Below are positions 10,258 to 20,280 of a DNA stretch of 64,000 nt, piece by piece (position 1 is the first letter of the stretch; each line of letters starts with the position of its first letter). The notes beneath the pieces were generated by a model. It was given only the letters and a program-made list of their open reading frames with translations. It made no database searches and was not told where the DNA came from. Both the position numbers and the translations under genes were made by a program. This DNA is from Saitoella complicata NRRL Y-17804. Lineage: Eukaryota > Ascomycota > Saitoellomycetes > Saitoellales > Saitoellaceae. The stretch is taken from contig NW_017566994.1 in NCBI RefSeq assembly GCF_001661265.1, positions 558,001-622,000 on the forward strand, read 5' to 3'.

Positions 10258-11526
10258 ATGGCCGCTATTGCCAACCTGTTTAACAAAATCGCACTCAACC
10301 AACCTGCTGGTTACGAACGCAAGAAGAACTACAAATTCGGTCGAACACTCGGCGCTGGAACCTATGGCTTGGTTCGTGAAGCGTACGATATCAAGCACAA
10401 AGATCAAGTGGCGGTGAAAATTATCCCGAAGAAGAATGTCAAGGGACATGAGGATATGGTTTTTGACGAGATGGAGTTGTTAAAGAGTCTGCATCATCCT
10501 AATATCGTGGAGTTTCGGGATTGGTTTGAGAGTCATACCAAGTTCTATATTATCACGCAGTTAGCTCGCGGTGGTGAACTTTTCGACAGAATCTGCGAAC
10601 AGGGCAGATTTACGGAGTCGGATGCCGTGCAAGTTGTTCGGGAGATTCTGGAAGCAGTCGCATATCTTCACAGCCAGCACATCGTGCACCGCGATCTAAA
10701 ACCAGAAAACTTGCTTTACCTCACGGAGGATCCCTACTCACCACTTGTCCTTGCCGACTTTGGTATCGCCAAGCTCCTCGACGAGTCGCACAACCAGGTT
10801 CTCACCTCCATGGCTGGTTCCTTTGGTTACGCCGCACCTGAGATCTTGTCTCGAAAGGGTCACAGCTACCCATGTGATTTGTGGAGTTTGGGTGTAATCA
10901 CGTACACGCTATTGTGCGGTTACTCGCCTTTCAGAACCGAGGATCGAGATGAGTTAATCAAAGAGACAATCGCCGCAAACATCGTCTTCCACGACCGATA
11001 CTGGAAAGACGTCTCCTCCGACGCCAAAGACTTTATCAAATCCCTCCTCAACCCAACCCCCTCCCAACGTCCTTCCGCTGCCGAGGCACTCAAGCACCGC
11101 TGGTTGACCGGCGAGACGGCCAACGACCAGACCGATCTGTTGCCATCCGTCAGAGCCGGTCTTTCCGCCCGCCGCAAGTTCAAACGCGCAATCGAAGCCA
11201 TCCGCTTGCAAAACAAGATCAAGGCACTCGCCGCCGCCGATATGTCCGACTCAGAAGAAGACCGTTCTGGAGGACGATCCGGTCGTAGTAGTGCCGCCGT
11301 CAGTCGCGAAACGAGTCCAGAAAGATATGGTCGACCTCCTGCGGGAAGGCCAAAGAGCGAGAGGGGTAGTGTGTTTGCTGAGGTTGTGAAGGCCAAGTTA
11401 AGGGATGCTAAGGACGAGCAGGAGGAGAGGGCGAGATCGGGTGTGTTAGCGGGAACGAGGAGTCCTGGAGGATCTGTTCATTTGAGTCCGGAGAGTGCGA
11501 GAACCCCCAATGGGCGAAGCAGGTAG
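10258..11526 (+). CDS. Calcium/calmodulin-dependent protein kinase (CaMKI type)
   Basis: Ser/Thr kinase of 422 aa without introns. Kinase landmarks in order: LGAGTYGLV glycine loop, VAVKII with the ATP-binding Lys, HRDLKPEN catalytic loop, ADFGIAK, and YAAPEI with SMAGS in the activation loop. After the kinase domain, SARRKFKRAIEAIRLQNKIK is a basic amphipathic helix of the kind that forms the autoinhibitory and calmodulin-binding segment in CaMKI. The tail is Ser/Arg/Glu-rich and likely disordered. Family knowledge suggests a role in calcium signalling and stress response; the exact fungal paralogue (CmkA, B or C type) cannot be fixed by eye. The start is the first ATG that precedes the conserved region closely. 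Confidence 0.9.
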   Translation: MAAIANLFNKIALNQPAGYERKKNYKFGRTLGAGTYGLVREAYDIKHKDQVAVKIIPKKNVKGHEDMVFDEMELLKSLHHPNIVEFRDWFESHTKFYIITQLARGGELFDRICEQGRFTESDAVQVVREILEAVAYLHSQHIVHRDLKPENLLYLTEDPYSPLVLADFGIAKLLDESHNQVLTSMAGSFGYAAPEILSRKGHSYPCDLWSLGVITYTLLCGYSPFRTEDRDELIKETIAANIVFHDRYWKDVSSDAKDFIKSLLNPTPSQRPSAAEALKHRWLTGETANDQTDLLPSVRAGLSARRKFKRAIEAIRLQNKIKALAAADMSDSEEDRSGGRSGRSSAAVSRETSPERYGRPPAGRPKSERGSVFAEVVKAKLRDAKDEQEERARSGVLAGTRSPGGSVHLSPESARTPNGRSR

Positions 11527-11783
11527 AACGATCGGGGGGAAATGTAAGCTAGGTGAACGTTGTGGAGGAAGGCGTCATATTCTTGAGGCCAAGGTGAAGC
11601 AATCATGAAGGAATGAGGCATACGATACTACACTAGCTATAGCGTCGTTCACATTGGAATATCCCATCTTCCCTATACCGGTGTTTTGTAGACGTACTGT
11701 ATGTTGATTGTCTTTTCACAAGACAGTCCAAACTCCTTCGATGCTACTACCTCCTCCATGCAAAAGACCAAACCACAACATTT

Positions 11784-12166
11784 TTACACGCCGAAATGGA
11801 ACTGCCTGACCTTGTTTCCATAGTACGCCAACGAAATCAAACCGAGACCAGCCAAACCAAGAGGAACAGGCTTCTTGAAGGCAGTCTTCGCGCTTCTAAC
11901 GACGCCAGCACCGGTGAGAACCGCAGAGGCAGCAGCCGCGATCTCAGCACCGCCGTCAGCATTCTTCTTCATGAGAGTCCCGGCGTATCCGTAAGCGGCA
12001 CCGAGGGCGGCACCAGCGATGAGGGATGGCGCGGAGCGGGTCTTCATGAAGGCCATGGCGCCTCCAGCGGGAAGAACAGCGGCGAGAGTGAAAGCAGGGT
12101 GTTCCTACGTGATAGGTTCGGTTAGCAGGATTCATGGTGAAGGTGAAGATCAAAGTAAAGTACCAT
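11784..12166 (-). CDS. TMEM14-family small membrane protein
   Basis: A 107-aa protein of the TMEM14/UPF0136 family, small proteins with three to four hydrophobic segments found in mitochondrial or other inner membranes; human TMEM14C takes part in porphyrin transport. Gly/Ala-rich helices are visible, for example SLIAGAALGAAYGYAG and LGLAGLGLISLAYYG. The splice is unusual: exon 1 is the start codon alone (12164-12166), directly followed by a 59-nt GT-AG intron (12105-12163), and exon 2 opens with EHPAFTLAAVLPAGG, the family N-terminus. Translation could instead begin at the internal MAFMKTR (12056), but that would drop the first conserved helix. Confidence 0.83.
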
Positions 12167-12510
12167 TTGTGCTTTTTTGATATTCGAGGAGTTGATCTAC
12201 CGAATTAGGCCGAGACTTTGGGATCTACGCTACAGGGCGGATCCGAACCGGGGAAGTCGACATATGTCGTCGACTGCGACTGCGACGAATACGATTTGGT
12301 CCGAATGCTAGAGATCAATGGCGATTGCAGAAAAGAACGCGACGCTTATTTCCAAATGACTGACTCATCTCATGAGGTTCATCTCAGACGGCTTGACTGA
12401 GCCGAGAGAGCTTACAAGTTCCCTGACGCTAGTGTCGCGCTCCCGGCGGCTCCTAAGTTCGTATCATCGACAATCTCGAAGGAAACCACGAATACACAAA
12501 CTTATACCAA
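12167..12510. other. Divergent promoter region
   Basis: This 344 bp stretch lies between the TMEM14 start and the aminotransferase start, transcribed apart. It contains a TGACTCA element (listed separately). No gene is seen in it. Confidence 0.6.
12361..12367 (+). promoter_or_regulatory. Gcn4/CpcA-type site TGACTCA
   Basis: An exact TGACTCA lies 144 bp before the aminotransferase ATG and is preceded by an overlapping TGACTGA. This is the known binding sequence of Gcn4/CpcA, the activator of amino-acid biosynthesis on starvation. ARO8 is a general-control gene in yeast, so the position makes sense. Binding itself is inferred. Confidence 0.6.
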
Positions 12511-14089
12511 ATGTCCAACGTCAAGACCTTCCACGACTCCGTTCTGACCGCTGCGTCTGGCGGTACCGCCACTCCCAAGCTCCTCCCGAACGGAGACCAG
12601 AAACCTTTGGAGAAACCCAAGGCAAAGGACTGGACTTCCCACTTGTCTACCGAGTCCAAGACCCGCAAGGCCTCTCCCTTGAAGAGTTCTTTCAAGTTTG
12701 TTTTCTCTACTCCATACGTGTTGGCGCGGCGACTAACAAGCGGACAGGTACTTGTCTAACCCCGGTCTCATCTCCCTCGGTGGAGGTTTGCCCACACCCG
12801 CCTACTTCCCCTTCGAATCCATCTCCGCCAAGGTCGCTACCGTCGGCAAATTCTCCGAAGAGGAGACCCTGACCTCCGGTACTACCATGTCTGTTCCCAA
12901 GTACGACAAGAGCGCTGGCGCCTACGACCTTGCCCGTGCGCTGCAATATGGATCTGGCTCTGGTAGCCCCGAGCTCCTTGAATTCTTGACTCAGCATACC
13001 GAGATGATCCACCACCCCCCCTACGCCGATTGGAAGTGTGTCATGACTGCCGGAAACACCTCCGCTTTGGCCACTTGTTACCGCATGTTGATGAACCGCG
13101 GCGACTTCTTGTTGATGGAGGAGTATACTTTCCCTTCTGCTGTCGAGACTGCCAGCCCCATGGGTATCAAGCCACTTGGCGTCAAGATTGATGGTGAGGG
13201 TGTCATTGCTGAGGCTTTGGACGAGCTCCTCTCCAACTGGGACGAGGCCGCCCGCGGTGGTCGCAAGCCCCACGTCATGTACCTCATCCCCACCGGTCAG
13301 AACCCCACCGGATCCACTGGCTCTGCTGAGCGCCGCAAGGCTGTCTACGCCGTCTGCCAGAAGCACGACGTCATCATTCTCGAAGATGAGCCCTACTACT
13401 TCCTCCAGATGCAGCCATACGTTCGTGATGCCCCCCCTGCACCACTGCCTGGCTCCCACGAGGAGTTCATCGCTGACCTCATCCCCTCTTACCTTTCCCT
13501 CGACACTGACGGCCGTGTCATCCGTCTTGACTCCTTCTCCAAGGTCATTGCACCCGGATCCCGTTGCGGATGGCTCACCGGTCCTGCTCAGCTCATGGAG
13601 CGTGCCCTCCGTCATAACGAGGTCTCTATCCAGTCCGCCTCTGGTTTCTCTCAGGCCATTCTGTACCAGCTCCTTTCTCAGACCTGGGGCCACTCTGGTT
13701 ACCTCGACTGGTTGATCAACCTCCGCGCCGAGTACACCGCTCGTCGTGACATCTGTCTCAAGGCCATGGAGGAGTACCTCCCAGAAGGTATCTGCTCCTG
13801 GGTCAACCCCGCCGCCGGTATGTTCATCTGGATCGAGGTTGACCCCTCCAAGCACCCTCAGATTTCAGAGGGTTTGCCCGTCATCGAGGACCGTGTCTTC
13901 CAGAAGGCTATCGACAAGAACGTCCTTGTCGTCCCTGGATCATGGTTCATTGTTGATGAGGATGCCAAGTACAGCAAGGGCAAGTTGTTCTACCGTATCA
14001 CTTTTGCTTGTGTTGCGTCTGAGTTGGTTGTGGAGGCTTTGAAGAGGTTCGGAGCTGCTATCAAGGAGGAGTATGGTATTGCTGCTTAA
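12511..14089 (+). CDS. ARO8: Aromatic / 2-aminoadipate aminotransferase
   Basis: PLP-dependent class I/II aminotransferase of the Aro8/KAT-AadAT group, which converts aromatic keto acids to Phe and Tyr and acts in lysine synthesis at 2-aminoadipate. Exon 1 (12511 to about 12698) codes MSNVKTFHDSV and joins YLSNPGLISLGGGLP across a 51-nt intron. The substrate/PLP region PTGQNPTG, the DEPYYFLQ segment with the PLP-ring Asp, and SFSKVIAPGSRCGW with the Schiff-base Lys are all present. Length about 508 aa matches yeast Aro8 (500). Codon use is strongly biased to C-ending codons, unlike most neighbours, which suggests high expression. A TGACTCA site sits upstream. Confidence 0.9.
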
Positions 14090-14636
14090 AATGGGACGGT
14101 GGATAGGGACTGGTAAGATATAGCTAGACGTGATGAAAATTTAGGATATTTATGAAGCGATGCGATTGCGGTCTTGAAAACATCTTAGAACAAGCCGAGG
14201 TGCTCCCGACATCTATAGATCGCGGCGCCGGCGGTGTGGCTGAAAAACGTCTGGGTCCCAAACAGCGAGGAACTGCACCGTAAGAACAACAGCTGTTTGC
14301 TTGAACGACGACGCAAGCTCTGGTCAACCAACCTCTCTGGTCAAGATACAGCATTCTTATGAAAGTCGGTTACGGTCTGTCAGAATCACCATGGGAGCAG
14401 AGATCTTAAAAGGATGACCTGTATACAACGGCTTCATAGCCGAGCACATGGCTGCACTACACCATGTCGATCACTTTAGAGTATCCGCTTCGAATTCGTC
14501 GGCTAACTCTGAAAAATGATCATGATTGAGGTTGCGAACGGTCGCCCAGGGCACGCTATAAAGTCGTCATGAGAGTTCCTCTCAAGTCGCTCCATTCTCC
14601 CATATACGTGCGCAATCCGGTTGTCCATTAGTGATC
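14090..14636. other. Intergenic, promoter of the secreted protein gene
   Basis: This 547 bp stretch follows the aminotransferase stop. It carries a TATA element near its right end and no gene that I can support. Confidence 0.6.
14557..14563 (+). promoter_or_regulatory. TATA box
   Basis: TATAAAG lies 74 bp before the ATG of the secreted nucleoside-permease-like gene, the usual fungal distance. Confidence 0.5.
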
Positions 14637-15827
14637 ATGCTTGTCAAACACATCCTTTCGATCGCTTCCATCATCTCGGCACTTGCCGGTACTGCTACTT
14701 CGGCTCGTGTCTCTCGTCAGGATGCCTTGGGCTTGAGGAGACGGACGGCTCACGAGAAGCGCAATGGCCTTGTTCTTCACAAGCGCTCAACTTGGGATGC
14801 ACCAGACGGCGTGATCTCTCCCAAGGTGTTCATTGTCTCCATGTTCGAGCCTGAAATGGAGCCATGGATTGAGCCCTTCGGTCTGTACGCTCAAAACATC
14901 ACCGTCCCTGGTCTTTCGCCTCTCTTTCCCAATGTTCACTGCGATGCTGCCGGTGAAATCTGCCAGTACACTACTGGTGAAAGCGAGATCAACGCTGCTT
15001 CATCCACTACAGCGCTTTTGCACAGTCCTTACTTCAACCTCACCTCGACGTTCTTCCTCATCGCAGGTATCGCCGGTGCCAACCCTCACATTGCCACTAC
15101 CGGCTCCGTCACCTTCGCTAAGTTTGCGGTGCAAGTCGCTCTTGAGTACGAATTCGTCACCAGGGAACTCCCTAGTAACTACTCCACTGGCTACATCCCT
15201 CTCGGCGCCGACGCTCCTGATCAGTACCCAGGACACATTTACGGAAGCGAAGTCTTCGAGTTGGACGACAACCTTCGTCAGCGTGCCATGTATCTCGCCA
15301 ACCTCACCACATTGGCCGACACTGCGACGACACAGAAGTATCGTGCTCTCTATGATTACGCACCCGCGAACCAGCCCCCTGCCGTTGTTGGATGCGATGT
15401 TGTGACCAGTGATGCCTACTGGTCTGGCGAGCTCCTTGCGGAGTCTTTCGGGAACTACACCTCTCTGATCTCCAACGGAAGCGCAGTGTACTGCTCTACT
15501 GCCCAAGAAGACAATGCTACCCTCGAAGCCATGGTCCGTGCTGCAGCCACCGGCCTCATGGACTTCTCTCGCATCATTGTTATGCGTACCGTTTCCGACT
15601 TTGACCGTCCCCCGAAGGGCGAGGCTGCTTTCACAAATCTCCTCTTTGCCTCTCAAGGTGGCTTTACGCCTGCAATTGACAACATTCTGATTGCTGGAGG
15701 AATGATTGTGAAGGACATGTTGATGTACTGGGATGACACCTACGCTCCGGGCATCAAACCTGGTAACTACATTGGAGACATTTTCGGAACCCTTGGCGGT
15801 ATCCCGGACTTTGGACCTGGACCTTAG
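14637..15827 (+). CDS. Secreted purine nucleoside permease-like protein (NUP family)
   Basis: Intronless gene of 396 aa. An N-terminal signal peptide is clear (hydrophobic ILSIASIISALAGTATSA), followed by a possible propeptide with dibasic sites (LRRRT, EKR, HKR). The mature part follows the purine nucleoside permease family first described from Candida: SPKVFIVSMFEPEMEPW, FLIAGIAGANPHIATTGSV, PRxxTYWSGE-like segment SDAYWSGELL, and MRTVSDFDRPP. The fold resembles nucleoside phosphorylases, so an extracellular nucleoside-binding or phosphorylase-like role is more likely than a membrane transporter; no transmembrane segments follow the signal. Several N-glycosylation sequons (NIT, NLT, NYT) support secretion. 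A TATA box lies 74 bp upstream. Confidence 0.85.
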   Translation: MLVKHILSIASIISALAGTATSARVSRQDALGLRRRTAHEKRNGLVLHKRSTWDAPDGVISPKVFIVSMFEPEMEPWIEPFGLYAQNITVPGLSPLFPNVHCDAAGEICQYTTGESEINAASSTTALLHSPYFNLTSTFFLIAGIAGANPHIATTGSVTFAKFAVQVALEYEFVTRELPSNYSTGYIPLGADAPDQYPGHIYGSEVFELDDNLRQRAMYLANLTTLADTATTQKYRALYDYAPANQPPAVVGCDVVTSDAYWSGELLAESFGNYTSLISNGSAVYCSTAQEDNATLEAMVRAAATGLMDFSRIIVMRTVSDFDRPPKGEAAFTNLLFASQGGFTPAIDNILIAGGMIVKDMLMYWDDTYAPGIKPGNYIGDIFGTLGGIPDFGPGP

Positions 15828-15983
15828 AACGCGATGGACATGGAAGGATAGGCGCTGCGCCCTTTTCGGCAGTTTCGATTGTACGATATTGACTATTTAT
15901 CCCTGGTAGAGTGGAGAGAATGAAAGACCAGAGCACGGGAATTGCCTTTATTACTGTGACTATTACATAATTAACTAAAGGGT

Positions 15984-16383
15984 TCATAGAGAAACCGAAG
16001 CAGATGGAGCATCCACTGTGATTGTTTTCCAAACAGTTGTGGTCATCGTCCGCGTGCTGCGCGTGAGAGAGCTCGAGACCGGCGCAGCCGGTGTGACAGT
16101 CTCGTACACAGTGGTGTAGCTCGTATCTGTGGGATGCACAGTTGTCAATACGACATGTGCAGATGAAGTTGCTATCAACCAATAGTTAGTACGATGCTGG
16201 GTGTTTGGAAAAGGACTGAAGGAAATACTTGCGAGTTTGCCCCGTGATGTCCAACCAGAAGGTAGTTACATTGGTAACGCATGCAGAGGAGTTGTTAAGA
16301 TCACGTCCTTGTGGGACAGCAACCCCAGATACTGTCGAGATCATTGCCACCACGAAGATGAAGACGTTGATGATGTTCTGCAT
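15984..16383 (-). CDS. Small Thr-rich secreted protein with a GC-AG intron
   Basis: Two exons (16233-16383, 15984-16171) give 112 aa. Exon 1 codes a signal peptide (VFIFVVAMISTVSGVAV) and a short domain with N-glycosylation sites. Exon 2 is Thr/Ser/Val-rich with repeated TTV steps (TTVYETVTP, TTTVWKTITV), typical of fungal cell-wall or secreted proteins. The intron keeps this frame only if it begins at GCAAGT (16232), the consensus of the rare GC-AG class; it ends in TAG with a perfect TACTAAC branch site. The neighbouring GT (16229) would instead shift into a Cys-rich frame that overlaps the 3' end of the permease-like gene. No known family was recognised. TATATA lies 72 bp upstream. Confidence 0.6.
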
Positions 16384-17060
16384 GTTTGTTTGTGTTATAG
16401 CCTTGGGTTTTATGAACTGTGTAAGACGCTGAAAATACAAGTATCAATGGTCGATATATAGCTGTAAAAGAGTGACTAGGGTCGGCTTCGATTCGGGGCA
16501 GAATGGCTGTTGGTTATCTCTGACGCGTGCGGACCTCGTGGGATATTTAACTTCCCAGGACGCACGGCCCATGGGGAAAAGGAGCTAGAACAAAGACCGA
16601 CGTCTATCAATTCGTTGCATCTACGAAACCATCATCTTGGAGGCTTGAACATTCCGAAACCGCGGATCAAGGTCTGTGCGTTAAGTTGAGATCTGGGGTG
16701 CGGGTCGCGGCCGGCCTCAGCTGAGGCACACAAAGCACCTGAGGAGATCAGGGGTGGATGTTGGCGGTCGCGCATCACGGAAGACTGCCAGAGAATTGTC
16801 AGAGACTGATTAGTCAGAAAATTTAACAGATGACGTTTCTATGACGAGAATAGTCGCTCTATTCGCCAGCAGCTAACATGGCCAGTCAAGCTTCAGTCGA
16901 CGTCTGGACCAACGCTCTGCTGTGATCTAAAGTAATCCTCCATGGTAAAGCACGCCAGGTAAAAATCCCACATGAACGCCGTTATCCACCCAATATCCAG
17001 TCCATATTTCATCACATGGCTTGTGCCTGCAAGTCCCCCAAATGACCGCTTTGCCATGAA
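16384..17060. other. Intergenic region
   Basis: This 677 bp stretch runs from the start of the small secreted gene to the 3' end of the WD40 gene. Apart from TATATA at 16455-16460, which suits the leftward gene, nothing coding is seen. Confidence 0.55.
16455..16460 (-). promoter_or_regulatory. TATA box
   Basis: TATATA lies 72 bp upstream of the leftward ATG at 16383. Confidence 0.4.
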
Positions 17061-18551
17061 TCAAATAACCAAATCTGCCAGATCCCTATCCAAATCAGCT
17101 TCATATTCCATTAATCCACCAACTCTCTCATCACTGACGCCAATCCATAGCCTTTCACTTCCCTGACTCTCAACAAATCCGATTCCAGCAACTTCTCCGA
17201 AGAAGTCAATGACCTGCATTCTTTCTTTCGAAGTATCCCACAGGGTGACGAAGTCAGCGGACTCAGCAACAGCCAACAAAGTTCCGTTCGCACCACCAAA
17301 ATCGAGGGTCCGGACACTACCACACTGTGCCGGCAATGTTGCTACAGGCGCACTGAAATTTCGTGCATCCCATAGCCTAGCCGTGGTATCCTGACTACCC
17401 GTAGCAAGATACCAGCTCGGCGACCACGCACTCGTAAAAATCCAATCCGTATGTGCCTTCAGATTAGCAATAATTCCGCCACTCTCTGCATCAATAATCA
17501 CTGCATCGCACGAATCACCGCCCACAAGCCGTAAACGGGCGTCAGGAGATGTACTTGATGTGTTTGGCGCCCATGGTGTTGAATGACCAGAAAGACACAC
17601 GTTTTGTGCTGTATCGATTGTTCGAATGGAACTATCGTTCGAAGTGTACACAAGAACTGGTGATTCAGACGACCGTGACCTGCTGATGTGGACATGATTT
17701 CCAATACCATGAGCGCTGCCAGTCAGGAAGCCGGTGAAGTCCTTCTGATCCGCATCCTCATCATAATTATTTTCTAGGGTGTATGCGTATTCTCCGTAGA
17801 AGCCCGCGGTCGCAACAACGGCGGCGTCAGCAGCCAATGTCGTCGGTCGTGTACCAATACGCGTACTTTCCCCTGACAGCAGGTCTATCACAACCTGACA
17901 AGCAGCAGCCGGGTTATGCGGATTATATCTCATAATCTGCGTTCCTTTTGCATGGTACACAGCGGTCGACGTTGCTGGAGAGAGAAGATGGCGCAACTGA
18001 AAGTGTGCAATGGTCGGGACACGAGTGGTTGTCGTAGACCGATGTGCAAAGATATTGCGTTCGGAGTATCCTGGTGGAATATCTGGAGGATCTAGCAGAG
18101 GATCTGGTGGCGGGCAGTTGGTGTAGTTCTGATGTGTCATAAGTCTATTCGACTCTTGTCAGGCCACGTCGCGTTAGACGCAAGAGTTTGCAAACCTTGT
18201 CTTTCGCAGGGACTCTCGCGAGATGAGGGCATCAGCCCACCAGATCCCTTGATAATCCACATCTCTGGCTCTCAAGATATCCGCGTCAACTGCCTTGACC
18301 TTCTGCAATCCCCACATCCCGCCTTCTCCTCCAAATTCGAAGCCCGAATCCTCCATAACGCCGTCAGGTCCGACGTACTCGAAGTCAACGTTATGCTCGA
18401 CAAGGTGAAGGGTCGCTTCGGTTGCACGAAGAACGGTCAAGTCCGGAACGAGGTCCATCTCGACATCCTCGTCGTACGGACTGCCATCGATCTCCACCAG
18501 ACTGACGTCCGCATCAGGCACAGAGAACGACACACGCATTGGCAAAGCCAT
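17061..18551 (-). CDS. WD40-repeat protein, function unknown
   Basis: Two exons (18196-18551, 17061-18144) joined by a 51-nt intron give 479 aa. The C-terminal half holds WD40 blades: the best is HTDWIFTSAWSPSWYLATGS followed by QDTTARLWDARN, then SVRTLDFGGANGTLLAVAES with DFVTLWDTS. The N-terminal part is acidic (SPYDEDVEMDLVPDLTV) and includes GIWWADALISRESLR, a segment resembling the entry region of fungal WD40 proteins of unknown job. I chose ATG 18551 because the frame upstream has no ATG. I cannot name an orthologue; a scaffold role is the usual default for such proteins. Confidence 0.8.
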
Positions 18552-19301
18552 ACTTGATCGACTACTGACGGTAAAAAGTTTCCAATCGTTTGAGAACGAA
18601 GCGCTCAACGGCGTCTGCGTTTCTCTGGCTGGTCCGTGCGGGTTTTGCCTCGCAATGCAAGGTTGTACGTGAGTGATTCACCCGCTGCAGGACCAAACCC
18701 TATTTCATATCGATTCAAGGGCTTCGGGGATATTTAAAGCTGTATTCGTGACTATACTATCAGAGCATTTCTGGATCAATCGCCGCTGCAATAACTAAGA
18801 AGTCTCCCAGCTGCTAGCGCCGTCCGCATTCTTAAGTATTCTTCTCGCGCTTGACCTTCTCGTACATCCACTCCCATATGCATACGTGCAAGAATCATCA
18901 CCACCACAAATGGGAATCAAGCTTGCAAATCTGTGTGGTTCGTGTAGTCCAGGATCCCATGTTCCATACCCTCAAGCCAGCGTTGCCGATTGTGTGCTTG
19001 GATATCTGGGGATTTTAGGGTCAGAGAGGTTTGTACGGGTGAGGCGGAATAAGATTTGCCCTATCAGACAAGGACGTTTCAATTGGAAACTGGGATATGA
19101 GCTGGTTATATCACAAATCAAATATGTCGAGAGTTTGCCAATATGGTGTTCGACCTCAATTGCAGCCTTGAACAGTCCTCTACTCCCTTTCCATTGCATA
19201 CCAGTAATCGTACAAAGACCTTCACACTCTTACATCAAGACAAAACTAATAACTGCCAGAGGCTTCGCAGCGAACCCACGCCCAGTGCTCCTCTTCCAAC
19301 C
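18552..19301. other. Intergenic region
   Basis: This 750 bp stretch lies between two leftward genes. A rightward open frame from 18886 crosses it and runs into the CBS gene, but its translation shows no domain, signal or composition of a real protein. I see nothing else. Confidence 0.55.
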
Positions 19302-19903
19302 TCATCCTGACAAGCTCGGCCGCTCCAGGTCAACCCCCGGAAACGACGGCCGCCGTTTGAGGAATCTCTCCTCCAGGTCCTGTTTCGTAGCAATCGCAAG
19401 AACGAATCGACGAGATGAATCGGTTACTGGTGGTTGCGTTAGTCACAGGTCTTTTGACGCACAAGGTACAAACGCACCAATCGCAAACTCATGCCCTCGT
19501 AACAAGAACGCTTCCAATTGCTCCAGGGGTGTCTCCAGCGTTATGACTTGATACTCCAATTCTGATTCTTCACGCTTCTTGAAACGGACCATATGATCTC
19601 TGATCTTCTCGTCATCTTTGCCTGCTTCAAGAGCTGGCATGATGTGTCGCATGTCGATATACCCCACCAGACGGCGATTCTTGGCAGACGTCACTGTAAG
19701 CTGACTATACTCGCGTTCGGAGGCGAGAGTGTAGGCCTCAGCGACAGTAGCAGAGGCTAGGATCGCATTGTCAGCACGGTCCGCCGGTCAATACTGGATA
19801 TGGCGTGAATCTCACGTCCGATAGAGAGGGCCGGAGGAAGATCCAAGTCCTCGACACAAGCACCCCGATACTTTGCCGCATCAAGAGTGGTGGTACCATT
19901 CAT
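19302..19903 (-). CDS. CBS-domain protein
   Basis: Three exons (about 19842-19903 region to 19814, 19493-19756, 19302-19441) give roughly 165 aa. The spliced frame reads a CBS pair: ALSIGPSATVAEAYTLASE, YSQLTVTSAKNRRLVGYIDM, then YQVITLETPLEQLEAFLLR and, after the last intron, FVLAIATKQDLEERF. The TSAKNRRLVGYID and TDSSRRFVLAIA strands are the typical ends of the two CBS motifs. Such small stand-alone CBS proteins bind adenosine nucleotides or metal-linked ligands, but the ligand cannot be read here. Exon ends are from splice signals and carry some uncertainty. Confidence 0.72.
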
Positions 19904-20280
19904 TGGTATGATCTTAAGCCCAGTGACTCTTCAAGGAAATTAGCAGTTGGTACTTATGGATGTCGTCACCTAAGGGGTTAAGGTTTGCATGAGCCCCGCG
20001 CACTTGCAAGGGCCCGAACCCGATGTAACCTCGGCCGCGGAGTTGTATCAAGTCGAAGTCGAACCGGACTGTAACCTCCGTCGGATGACTTGCGATCGTC
20101 GTTCGTTTCCTCCGGAGATGTAACACTCTTAATGACTTAGCAGATCGGACTCCGTCTCCGTCGTCCTCGACTTCCTCCGCGAATGTGACTCTCGAGCTCT
20201 TCTTGGCCATATAAGATGCAACGTCTTTCCTCCGACAAGAAGTTTGTACCCAAGCTTGTGAACTCAAACAACTGAAAGCA
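19904..20280. other. Divergent promoter region
   Basis: This 377 bp stretch separates the CBS gene and the P450, transcribed apart. It contains the palindrome CTCCGGAG and TATAAG at 20220, 61 bp before the P450 ATG. No gene is seen. Confidence 0.55.

Noticed and set aside
12237-12255. GGATCCGAACC, which resembles a reversed tRNA B box
   Set aside because: The invariant base of the T-loop does not fit and no cloverleaf can be drawn around it.
12707-13855. A 382-codon leftward open frame opposite the aminotransferase
   Set aside because: It is an antisense shadow caused by the strong third-base bias of the ARO8-type gene.
15754-16182. Cys-rich leftward frame overlapping the 3' end of the permease-like gene
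   Set aside because: It depends on a GT donor that abandons the Thr-rich secreted frame and it overlaps a coding gene; kept only as an alternative splice form.
18886-19551. A 221-codon rightward open frame
   Set aside because: It runs into the spliced CBS gene on the other strand and shows no domain, signal peptide or gene-like composition.
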